A stretch of DNA of 64,000 nt, taken from positions 10,852,001 to 10,916,000 of the forward strand of contig NC_088300.1 of assembly GCF_032854445.1 (NCBI RefSeq), given 5' to 3'. The notes beneath the pieces were generated by a model. It ran no database searches and was not told the origin of the DNA. It saw only the letters and a list, made by a program, of their open reading frames with translations. Numbering within the stretch: position 1 is the first letter of the stretch; each line of letters starts with the position of its first letter. A program made the translations under genes and the position numbers. This document shows positions 47,185 through 58,110 of this stretch, piece by piece. This DNA is from Liolophura sinensis. Taxonomy: Eukaryota; Mollusca; Polyplacophora; Chitonida; Chitonidae.

Positions 47185-47815
47185 TGTAACCGCTACGCTG
47201 TGACCATTCCTGTCACACAGCTGCAGGAACGTGTCATATGGTTGTAAACGCTCTGACCATTCCATACGTGTCACGAAGTTATAACCGCTGTGATCATTCC
47301 GTACGTGTCACGAAGTTGTAACCGCTGTGATCATTCCGTATGTGTCACGGAGTTACAACCGCTGTGATCATTTCGTACCTGTCATATGGCTGTAAACGCC
47401 CTGACCAGTCTGTACGTGACACGAAGTTGTAACCGCTGTGACTATCCATATGTGTCACTAAGTTGTAACCGCTGTGACCATTCCATATATGTCACGAAAA
47501 GTATAACCGCTGTGACCATTTCGTACGTGTCACGAAGTTATAACCTCTGTGACCATTTCGTACCTGTCATATGGTTGTAAACGCTCTGACCATTCTGTAC
47601 GTGACACGAAGTTGTAACCCTGTGACCATTCCGTACGTGTCACGAAGTTGTAACCGCTGTGATCATTCCATATGTGTCACGAAAAATATATCCGCTGTGA
47701 CCATTCCGTATGTGTTACGAAGTTGTAATCGCTGTGACCATTCTGTACGTGTCACAAAGTTCTAACCGCTGTGACCATTCCGTATGTGTAACTGCGGTGA
47801 TCATCCCATACGTGT
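47185..47815. repeat. 37-bp minisatellite, about 16 copies
   Basis: The unit is 'TGTGACCATTCCGTACGTGT' plus 'CACGAAGTTGTAACCGC'. A longer block with 'CCTGTCATATGGTTGTAAAC' recurs at about 47,235, 47,380 and 47,565, showing that multi-unit segments were copied. Confidence 0.9.
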
Positions 47816-48135
47816 CTCCGCTGTGTCTATAGGTGTTTCCGCTGTGACCGCTGTGCGGTGCCAGCTGGTATAGGGAAGGAGAACTCCTCTACATCCCAGT
47901 CCAGTCTCTCCCCTGCTGATGTAGGAATGTCTAAGAAAAGATTCAAATCCTTGCCGTTGTCATGTACCGACGGCGCCAAAACTAAACCCAGGACTCTCAA
48001 TAAAATAAAATGTTAAATTGCCTGTTAAATACACACAGATATGAGGATGACGAAAATGAACTCTGTTATACGTAGGCTTAGTGAGCAATATTTGTAGGAA
48101 AATGTCACCGATGAAAATGTAGACCACAGTTCACT

Positions 48136-48290
48136 TATATATTTCACTCATACAACGGCGGCCAACGTTATGGTGGTCGGAAACCGGAGAGGAAACCAGT
48201 TGTATGTAGCATAAGTTTGACTTGAACACATAACAATCGCGTTGGTGAGAAGCTCCTGGGTCATTGTTCTGCGTTAGCTAGCTCTTAATC
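48136..48290 (-). mobile_element. SINE, V-SINE/RUDI type, worn and internally deleted
   Basis: It reads 'TTTCACTCATACAACGGCGG', then jumps to 'GAGGAAACCAGTTGTATG' and the reversed head 'CGTTGGTGAGAAGCTCCTGG'. The tail is missing. Confidence 0.7.
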
Positions 48291-48539
48291 GTTACTGAAA
48301 AGCCATCAGAGTTGTGTTGTATATGTGCGGTTTAAGGTATGTCTTTTTTGTTCCTGTGTATAACAGTCAGTCATGTAATTTGACAGGCAACTTTGTGACT
48401 AGAGAAATTAGTACTGGCTACAATACACAGGACATTCACTTCGACAATTCTCATTAGAGCAATTAGTACGCGCGTACCACAGCTGCGTACACGAACCAAT
48501 ACACAAATGCCCGTATTTACATTTTATATTAAACTGCCC

Positions 48540-49215
48540 TAATTTTCCTCCTGCCAGTCTGCATTCTCGTCTTCCGCACCCTTGTGGTGCGACACCTTTT
48601 TCTCCGCGTGACCGCTCCCACTTGCGCTCTTGCACCCTCTTCCCCCACTCCCAGGGCCTTATGATCTCGCGTTATTGGGACGCTACACCGGTGTCTTCCC
48701 GTGCCTGATCTTGTCTTCCTGTGCTTTGTCACCTCATATCCTTGTGATACAACACTTTTGTCTTCCGGTGTACAATCTTCCCCTTTCCCTTGGGCCCTTG
48801 AATCAAACCCCCCTCCCATCCTTGCACCGTTGTGGTTCTACATCTGTTTCTTATCGCCTCTCACCCTTGTGGTGCTAAACATTTGTCTTCCCTTCACCGC
48901 TTTTGTTCTCCTGGGCTCTTGTCCACTCGCACCCTTGTGATGATACACCTTTGTCTCCCCGGCACCGTTGTCCTCCCGCGCGATAGTGGTGGAACCCCTT
49001 TGTCTTCCTACGTGCGCTCTCTCCCCAGTGCACAGGTCCTCCCGCGCTCCTCAGGTCTTGTGATGCAATACTTTTGTTTGTCTCCTGCGGCCTTGCATCG
49101 TCTGACCCCAGTGTCTGTTTCCTCACGTGGCCTTCACCTCCTGCACATACCCTTTGACCTCCCGCATATACGCTTATCCTGCCCTTGTGGCGAGAAATAC
49201 GGTGATTTTCCAAAG
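48540..49215. repeat. Very degenerate C/T-rich tandem repeat
   Basis: Blocks such as 'CACCCTTGTGGTGC', 'CTTTGTCTTCC' and 'CTCCCGCGC' recur every 50-60 bases. ORFs on both strands here are read as by-products of the repeat. Confidence 0.6.
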
Positions 49216-50380
49216 CCGCTATCTGCCATAATGTCATCTCATTTTCTCGATGGGCACTTTCCTAAGACCCGTTTATTGTGAACCATTTACGGACCTTTTT
49301 ATTTACAACCAGTAAGTAACTAATATTGCTAACTAGTAACCACATACACGAGATTTCTAAAATCGATGGCATTCGCCTATAGAAATATATGCTTTGTACA
49401 TTACATGATGTTTCATATATGGCTGCCTTTGTCACTAATGTTCTAAAAATATCCATGATATTTTATTACCTTAGGCACTGTTTATAAAGTAGTCATGATT
49501 GTGACACTTACGATCCTTCAGTCAGACATTGTGAGAAACAAGACAAGAGAAGTTGTGGTTCAGTTTATACATTAAAGAGAAACCATTAGTGATTAACTTG
49601 TTTTTAGGGAGACAGAACCCTCGGGCTAGTAATTATGTCCTGTTACAAACTGCATTTCATAACAGTGTGAAGACAGATGCTGGAAATTTCAAATGAAAAA
49701 TACACACATACATTCAATGCAAAACCGCACTCCACAGACTCATTATTCAAGATCAACCCTCTCAGTTTACGTAAAAACATCTTGATCCATTACACAGAAC
49801 GCTTACGCAAAAGGGTATCGCACTGAACAAGAATCAAATAAATAATTTAAGGAAGAGTTACGTTCTACAAATAACCCCACACCCGTAATACAAAATTAAA
49901 CTTCTAAGTATTTGCATGAAATCGATCAAATCATGCCAGCTTATTCTGCGTTGTGGTAGTACAATTTTGAGCACCCAGACTGCACTGGCTTATTGCTTTG
50001 TGAAATTTTGAACATCAGCTCTACTTGACATTTTAAAACAGGCCTGAGGATATCATTGTGGAACGTTCCCCACAACATAGGTTCAGAGAAAGCAGGGTTC
50101 TAACGAAACAATACATCTGATAAACTTGGTGGTTTGTTTAAACCTAGAGTTACCAAAGCCGCGTTATTGTGAGATTTACATGCCATTACTATCTAAACAC
50201 TGACGTGCTGTGAAATAAAACAGAAAATTTCAGATGTAAGAAATGCGCCTATCTGTGGAAATGACGACCGAACCTTTATACATGGTGTGGCGTGTAGGGG
50301 TAGGATAGGGGAAACAACTAGAGCTGAAGATAACGGCAACACTCCAGAGATGTGGATGAAAATGTGAAGGAAACTAAGCA
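49216..50380. other. No gene or repeat recognised
   Basis: AT-rich sequence with only short shadow ORFs. Confidence 0.5.
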
Positions 50381-50384
50381 TTAC

Positions 50385-51605
50385 CGGGAGTAAATAGCCA
50401 CTGTACAGATGATATGAGGACAATGATGTGGAGGAAACAGGACACAGCCGGTGTTAAACAGCAATTGTCCAGATGCAGTGAAAAGACAATGATGTGGAGG
50501 AAGCCGGACAGCCGGGGGCTCAACAACAACTGTCCAGACAATATGAGGACAATGTTGTGGAGGAAAGAGGACAGAGCCGGGGCTAATCAGCAACTGTCCA
50601 GATGACATGAGGACAAAGATGTGGAGGAAATGGGGCACAGCCCGGGGCTCTACAGCAACTGTGAAGATGATATGAGGTCAATGATGTGCGGTTAAAGAGC
50701 AACTGTTCAGATGCAATGAGGACGATGATATGAGGTCAGTGATGTGGAGGAAACCGGACACAGTCGGGGCTCAGCAGGAAATGTCCAGATGATATGAGGA
50801 CAATGACATTGAGAAAACTGGACACAGCCAGGGTTAAACAGTAACTGTCCAGACGATATGAGGTCGATGATGTGGAGGACACCAGACACAGCCAGTGTTA
50901 AACAGTTACTGTTCGGATGATTTAAGGACAATGGTGTGGAGGAAAGAGGACATAGCCCGGACTCAACAGCAACTGTTCAGAAGATATGAGGACAATAATG
51001 TTGAGGAAACCGGACACAGCCGGGGGCTCAACGACAATTGTCCAGATGATATGAGGAAAATAATGTGAAGGAAAATGGAGAAGACGATGATGTGAAGGAA
51101 ACAACTAGGTTCAACAGCAACTGTCCACATGATATGAGGTCAATGATATGGTGGACACATTCGAGGCTAAACGTCAACTGACTAGATAAAATGAGGACGA
51201 TGATGTGGAGGAAACCGGACAGACGGGGGCTCAACAGCAACTATCCAGATGATATGAGGACAATACGGTGGTGTAAAACGGACACAGCCGGGGTTAAACA
51301 GTAACTGCCCAGACGATATGAGGTTAATGATATGGTGGAAACTGCAGAGAATTTGTCCAGATGGTATGAGGACGATAAGATGGTGAAAACCGGACAGCAA
51401 CTATTCACATGGTATGTAGACGATAAGGTGGGAGAAACTGGACAACAACTGTCCACACGATATGTGGACGATAAGGTGGGAGAAAGCGAACAGGAACTGT
51501 CCACATGATGTGAGGACGCTAAGGTGGGGAAACCGGACAGCGACTGTGCACATGTTATGAAGTCGATAAGATGGAATAAATCGGACAGCAGCCTTCCAGA
51601 TAATG
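50385..51605. repeat. Minisatellite of about 60 bp, about 20 diverged copies
   Basis: The unit reads like 'CAACTGTCCAGATGATATGA', 'GGACAATGATGTGGAGGAAA' and 'CCGGACACAGCCGGGGCTCA'. Units shorten toward the right end. Confidence 0.9.
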
Positions 51606-52094
51606 AAGAAGCAGACAATCTGGCACGTACTAGACTCGAATAGACCTAAACCTACATCATATAGCACTCATCGCTGACAACCTGTAGTTGTCCACCAATT
51701 GATTCCACCGGTATCATCTGTCAAAACTTTGAATATATTTGTTCTTTCTGACCCCAATATAAATAACCAGATATTTCTTTTGCATGTGGAAACACGCGAA
51801 TATAGCCCGGTGGAATGCCGCGATTGGTTGGCCATCTGGCCTGACCGTGTTGTTGAAGTTGTAGAGCTTGTGGAATTTCTCAATTACCGTGCCAGATAGG
51901 AATGTTTGGACACTGTTGAGCTTCAGAACGCTGGTCAGATTATTTGAAATGGCTGACGTCTTTATTTCTACGTGTAAAGAATAAAGAGTCATGTTGCGGT
52001 TAATACAAGGCGACCATATGGAGCGTGAAAACCGGATCTTTCGGAATAAGGGAACAAGAGCTCAGCTCTTTCTCTCATTCTCAGTGTGGCGTAA

Positions 52095-52320
52095 TCACAG
52101 ATCAGTCACACATATATTGCTAGTCACAGATTCGTCACACACAAATCATTAATCACAGCTTCGTCACACACAAATCATTAATCACAGATTCGTTACACGC
52201 AGTTCATTAGTCACAGATTAGACACACATATATCGCTAGTTACAGATTCGTCACACACAAATCGTTAATCACAGATTCATCACACGCAAATTATTAATCA
52301 CAGATTCGTCAAACAGCCAT
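52095..52320. repeat. 28-bp minisatellite, about 8 copies
   Basis: The unit is 'AATCACAGATTCGTCACACA' plus 'CAAATCAT'. Confidence 0.85.
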
Positions 52321-52472
52321 TGTGTCAGGGGTGAGAGGGGAAGGTTTTACGATCAACGAGGGAGTTTGGCAGACTCTACACAGTTTGCTTAACGCCAGAT
52401 GCTTTACAAGCATTAGACTTGTAAGAAGACACTACCGGCCTTTTGTTCTTTGTTGAGTGGTTCTTTGTACTT

Positions 52473-52832
52473 CTACGTGGTAGTCCCAAATAGCCTGGGT
52501 GGTACCCAATCTCTGGAGTGTAAAATGTCGACAACTTCTGCATTCCTGGCGCGCTGGTCGTTTTTACCTAAAGTACCTGCTGTTGTGCTCACAATTCGGG
52601 TATGGCCGACTCCAACAGCCCCATAAATCATGGCCCTAGCGGGAAACCAGCCCATACAATGATATATACCGGCAAAAGCGAACAAACACAGAGCACTGGC
52701 AGCATTTCCACAACAACAATACAGGTAAAGAGCCCTGTCACATTCTACTGCGATCCATCCATCACCATCAAGCTCCTCTAGGCTACCCACTCTTCTTGTA
52801 TTAACGGTTAACTCTCCATCTGATTCTATCAT
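52473..52832 (-). CDS. Unidentified 119-codon ORF, possible small membrane protein
   Basis: The ORF opens with ATG at 52,832 in a fair context (GCCATGA). It has an acidic N-terminus ('MIESDGELTVNTRRVGSLEE'), then a Cys-rich hydrophobic run ('YLYCCCGNAASALCLFAFAG'), then a polar C-terminus ending 'WVPPRLFGTTT'. Amino-acid make-up and codon choice look more like coding sequence than the other ORFs in this part. The hydrophobic run could be a membrane segment. I recognise no family. It could be a single-exon gene, one exon of a larger gene, or part of a mobile element. No polyadenylation signal was seen close downstream. Confidence 0.35.
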   Translation of the reverse strand: MIESDGELTVNTRRVGSLEELDGDGWIAVECDRALYLYCCCGNAASALCLFAFAGIYHCMGWFPARAMIYGAVGVGHTRIVSTTAGTLGKNDQRARNAEVVDILHSRDWVPPRLFGTTT

Positions 52833-55370
52833 GGCGGGCGGTTTTCCTGGCAGACATCTTGCCTTGTTATGTTAGGAAACAGGACAGTTGTAGGACAATC
52901 ACGTGACACCTATTGTTGGCAAGCACCTTAATGACTGGCAAGCTGTCATCTCTGATAAAGTGAACATAATCAATGCAACAACGTCAGTGTCTTTGAAAGT
53001 ACCATGCAAAACTGCACCCAAAATTATTTTTATTTATTATTTTAGAATTTTTGCATCAGAAGTAGGATAAAATACGGTGTCCTTTTCAAACCCAAGTGCT
53101 GTGATATCACATTACTTTCTTCCTTATTTACCTACGAAACGTTTTGAAAATAATTATTTTCTCTAAAAGTGATAATCTTTGATGGATTGTCCTAAGATCC
53201 TTGTGATAACTTTCAATGGATTTAGGCGCCCAAGATAATGTGATAAACCTTTCCAAAATTTGGTCTGAAAAACCCACAATAGAAAACAATATCTTGTTCA
53301 GAAGAAATTTTAAAAACATAATGTAAAGTATTTCAGTGCACAGTTTGCTGTTACCTTTCTTGACGTTAGACTCAGTCCATGACGTAAGACACAGTTCATG
53401 ACGTAAGACACAGTTCATGACGTAAGACACAGTCCATGACGTAAGACACAGTTCACTGTAGATGCTGGATCCGCTTGTTCAGAGGCGAATGTGCTGGAGT
53501 AAAGTCACATAAATAAATAACAAGACAGCTTTAAAGAATACATTCTTTGTGCCCTTAAGCAATAGCCTTTAGACGTTGCAATAGTTTAAACGATTGTGTT
53601 TTTTTTTCTTTTTAGCTTAGCTGTAAATGGCTGCTGTATATCAATGAGGGCAAAGCAGAGACACACAAACTGACCCCTCTCAACATCGCACAAAACTTCA
53701 CTGTCGACCACCAACGTCATTACTTCTACAGAAAAGCTTTTCTCTTTCCTTGGGTACTTCTCACATAGACTTTTCTCAACGATTTTGTTTAGAAAACTGT
53801 TTTATCTGCGCTACTGCTGTCATAGTTCGCTTGTCCTTCTGTGCGTTGGAGCTGTGTCGATAAGGGAGTTAAGTGGTATAGCTGATTATCGCCAGTGCTC
53901 ACTGTCTCGAGCCAACAGACGAGCTAATGGTCCATGGAAGGCGCTATGACCACTTCACACATACACACATACGCACAGATTCTCTCTGCACGCGGAGACA
54001 TTTCCGTAACCAGCTGGGGAATTAGCCACAAAATCTATCTTCTGAAAGAAGCACTTCCGTTGGCCTGACAGGAAATATGAAACATTTTTGCTTTAAGTGA
54101 AGGGTAACTTTATAATACATTTCACATTCCGAGGTGAAGGATTCCTTTTTGATACAGTTCACAGACCTAAAGGCATCCTGTGATATAATCGACTCCGGTC
54201 GTAACTTTTAACGCAATTATCTCGTTTCCCTAAATACATGTATATAGTCCGGGTGAATTTTGACGTATATATTATGAAAATATTTCGATCTATACGATGT
54301 AAATCCCCATTCGCCTGATGGGAGTATCCAGCCGAACTGTCACATTCGACAAGTGAAATGGACATAGGGCAAGTCTATTTCTTAAGCCGCGTTCAGATGA
54401 TGCGATTTGTCAAATGTTACAGATCACAAGAAATAGCTAGAGCATGTTCTATTTTCATTCTACCAGTCGAGTTCAACGCGTGAACTCGACACTCGCACCT
54501 TGTGAACGCGGTTTATTGGAAATGGTGACAATAACCTATCGAGCACGGTGGTATGACGGTCTGCCCCAGCCATCCAAGATGGTGTACAAGACAGTCCATA
54601 CGTCACACGTGGTAACGTGCTCAATGTTGGTGGCTTACCACAGACACTCCGGTTCCCGCCACCCAGGAAACTCCTCGGAATAGTGTAATGCAAAAAAATC
54701 TTGTGGTTTGCTTTATTTATATGATTTAGTACAATCCAAACTCAACTTTTTTTCATTTATACGATGGCTGTCAATTTTAGTACCTGGTGTAAACCACTGG
54801 CCTTTGGCAAGTTACTGACGAACTTTCCCATATGTGATGTACAGTTATGCACATCATATTGTGGAATGAACAGATTGCACAAAACGGTCACACGAGCGCC
54901 GTCGATCGGCGTGGAGCTTTACACCCACCACATTCTAAATAGGCCCTACTACACGCGTCTTTATCACGTTAGTGACTGGTGAATGATGAAATCAGTCAGT
55001 AGACAGTCTAGATATAAATACAGCCTATTTCCTGCCCGAAATTAGAAAGCACTGTAGTAATGTTTGGATCATAGTTCCGTTTTTCAGGCCATGGTTACTG
55101 AAAGTCTCCTATGTGAATGGCCGTCTCCCGGGGGGGGGGGGGGAGGGGAAGAGGGGCATTTGCAATGTTAGCTTTCCACTTTCTAAAGCGCTAGAAATAT
55201 GGAGGACTTTACAAAATGTTTCGAAATTGTTCCAAATTATCCAAATTGTTCCAAACACTATCTTATGAGAGATTAACACCCTAAATTAAATTTAGCTTCC
55301 GATATTGTGTTTCGCATTAAAATGAATGACATGACCAGAATCAAACCCGAGACATTACGTGACATAGTAG
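52833..55370. other. No supported gene; short repeat at 53,376-53,452
   Basis: At 53,376-53,452 a 19-bp unit, 'CATGACGTAAGACACAGTT', occurs four times. A poly-G run lies at about 55,128. Confidence 0.5.
54705..54965 (-). mobile_element. Diverged SINE-like element
   Basis: It begins with a tail-like 'TTTGCTTTATTTATATGATT' and 'TTTCATTTATACGATGGCTG', then 'CTTTGGCAAGTTACTGACGA' (shared with 20,640-20,690) and 'GCGCCGTCGATCGGCGTGGA'. Ends are unclear. Confidence 0.5.
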
Positions 55371-55371
55371 A

Positions 55372-56960
55372 CCGGTTATTGTTACTGTTAACACACATTC
55401 TATGATATTACCTGATATAGTAGACCGGTTATTGCCAGTGTTAACATACATTCCGTGACATTTCGTGATATAGCAGACAGGTTATTGTCAGTGTTAACAT
55501 ACATTCCGTGACATTTCGTGATATGGGAGACAGGCTAATGTCAGTGTTAACATACATTCCGTGACATTACGTGATATAATAGACAGGTTATTGTCAGTGT
55601 TAACATACATTCCGTGACATTTCGTGATATAGTAGACCGGTTATTGTCAGTGTTAACAAACATTCCGTGACATTACTTGATATAATAGACCGGTTATTGT
55701 CAGTGTTAACACACATTCTATGATATTACCTGATATAGTAGACCGGTTATTGTCAGTGTTAACATACATTCCGTGACATTTCGTGATATAGTAGACAGAT
55801 TATTGTCCGTGTTAACATACATTCCGTGACATTTCGTGATATAGTAGACCGGTTATTGTCAGTGTTAACATACATTCCGTGACATTTCGTGATATAGTAG
55901 AATGGGTTATTGTCAGTGTTAACACACATTCCGTGACATTTCGTGACATAGTGGACAGGTTATTGTCAGTGTTAACACACATTCCGTGACATCTCATGAT
56001 ATAGTAGACCGGTTATTGTCAGTGTTAACACACATTCCGTGACATTTCGTGACATAGTAGACAGGTTATTGTTAGTGTTAACACACATTCCGTGACATTT
56101 CGTGATATAGTAGACCGGTTATTGTCAGTGTTAACACACATTCCATGATATCACCTGATGTAATAGACAAGTTTGCTGTAAGTTCAAGTAAAGCTCACGC
56201 TGGCTTCCACTTCGGCCGTATGTGGGAAGATCTGAGAGCAACCTGTGGATGGTCGTGGGTTTCTCCCGTGCTCTGCCCAGTTTTACCCTTAATGCTGGCC
56301 GCTACCGTATAAGTGAAATATTCTTGAGTACGGCGTGAAACACCAATCAAATAAATGAATGAATAGGTAGACAAGTAATAGTCAGTGTGAACACGCATTC
56401 CATGACATTTCGTGATATAGTAGACAGGTAATTGTCAGTGTTAATACGCATTCCGTAACATTGAGTGATATAGTAGGCAGGTTATTTGTAGTGTTAGCAC
56501 GCATTCCGTGACATTGCGTGATGTGGTAGACAGATCCTTGTCAATGTTAACACGCATTCCGTGATATAGTAGACAGGCTATTGTCAGGGTTAACAGGCAT
56601 TCTGACATTGCGTGACATAGAAGACAGGTTATTGACAGTGTTAACACACATTCTGTGACATTGTTTGATTAAGTAGACAGGTTATTGCCAGTGTTAACAT
56701 ACATTCCGTGATATCACATGATGTAGTTGGCAGGTTATTGTCAGTATTAACACACATTCCGTGACATAACTTGATATTGTAGACAGTTTATTGCCGGTGT
56801 TAAGACAAATTCTGTGACATTACGTGATAAAGTAGACAGGCTATTGTCAGTGTTAACACGCACTTTGTGACTGTGATATTACAAGATAGAATAGACAGGT
56901 TATCGTCAGTGTTAACACACATTCTGTGTCATTACGTGATAAAGTAGACAGGTTATTATC
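55372..56960. repeat. 53-bp minisatellite, about 28 copies, split by a SINE
   Basis: The unit reads 'CATTCCGTGACATTTCGTGA', 'TATAGTAGACCGGTTATTGT' and 'CAGTGTTAACACA'. The left part is more uniform than the right. A SINE occupies 56,171-56,366. Confidence 0.95.
56171..56366 (+). mobile_element. SINE, V-SINE/RUDI type, 5' truncated, inside a minisatellite
   Basis: It starts in the head at 'TGTAAGTTCAAGTAAAGCTC' and runs through 'AATGCTGGCCGCTACCGTAT' to the tail 'CACCAATCAAATAAATGAAT'. Array units continue on both sides. Confidence 0.9.
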
Positions 56961-57272
56961 AGTTTTAAACATCTGTGTGCAGTCATGCCAGCTGTTTGTT
57001 AGGACTTACACAAAACGTGTATACACTCACCCCTGCCTCACACGGCCGTTTATTTATTACGTTCGCAGAGAGGAGAAGCGCTTTTCTGTTATAACAGTAA
57101 AACCTTAGCCGCTACAAGCCCGCTGATTTATACCAATCCTATATGCATGCTTGCCAAGCGGTTTCCATAGCTATATTCTCTGAGAGAATAAGAGAGAGAG
57201 AGTAAAAATGTAACCGCGAGTTAAATAATGCCAAACAGTAGTATACTGATGACGACATAGCGCTTAGTATTC

Positions 57273-57490
57273 TTTTTATTTGATTGTTGTTTTACGCCGT
57301 ACTCACGAATACTTCACTTACACGGCGGCGGCCAGCATTAAAGTGGGAGGAAACCGGGCAGAGCCCATGACCACCCGTAGGTTGTAGCAAGACCTCCCAC
57401 GTATGACTGGAGAGGAAGCCAGCATCAAGTGGACTTGAAACCACAGCGACCGCATAGGTAAGAGCTTCCTGGGTCATTGCCCCACGCTGA
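57273..57490 (-). mobile_element. SINE, V-SINE/RUDI type, nearly full length
   Basis: It reads 'TTTGATTGTTGTTTTACGCC', 'CGGCGGCGGCCAGCATTAAA', 'GAAGCCAGCATCAAGTGGAC' and 'GAGCTTCCTGGGTCATTGCC'. A few bases of the tRNA-like 5' end are missing. An array begins at that end. Confidence 0.9.
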
Positions 57491-58110
57491 AACAGTGAGA
57501 TGAAGTATTGGGGTCAAGTAGTGTAGTGAAGAAGTGCAGTGAAGAATTGAGGTGAAGTAGTGAAGTGAGGAAGTGAGGGGAAGTAGTGAAGTGAAGAAGT
57601 GAGGTGAAGTAGTGAGGTAAAGTGGTGAAGTAAAGTAGTGAGGAGAATTAGTGAGATAAAGAAATGAGGTGAAGTAGTGAAGTGAAGTAGTGAGGTGAAA
57701 TAGTGAGGAGAAGTAGTGCAGAGAAGTAGTGAAGTGAAGTAGTGAAGTGAAGTAGTGAAGTGAAATAGTGAGGTGAAACAGTGAGGTGAACAAGTGAAGT
57801 GAAGTAGTGAAGTGAAGAAGTGAGGTAAAGTAGTGAAGTGAAGAAGTGAGATGAAACAGTGAAGTGAAGTAGTGGGGTCAAGTAGTGTAGTGAAGAAGTG
57901 CAGTGAGGAATTGAGGTGAAGTAGTGAAGTGAGGAAGTGAGGGGAAGTAGTTGAAGTGAAGTAATGAGGTGAAATAGTAAAGTTAAGTTGTGAAGTAAAC
58001 TAGTGAAGTGAAGTAATGAGGTGAAACAATGAGGTGAACAAGTGAAGTGAAGTAGAGAAGTGGAGAAGTGAGGTAACGTAGTGAGGTGAAGTAGTGAGGT
58101 GACTGGCTGG
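57491..58110. repeat. Short-unit repeat (GTGAAGTA/GTGAGGTGAA), nearly free of C on the plus strand
   Basis: About 600 bases of G, A and T with units such as 'AGTGAAGTGAAGTAGTGAGG'. A block of about 85 bases recurs ('TGGGGTCAAGTAGTGTAGTG' at about 57,510 and 57,870). Minus-strand ORFs rich in Ser, Leu and Thr here are repeat by-products. Confidence 0.9.
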
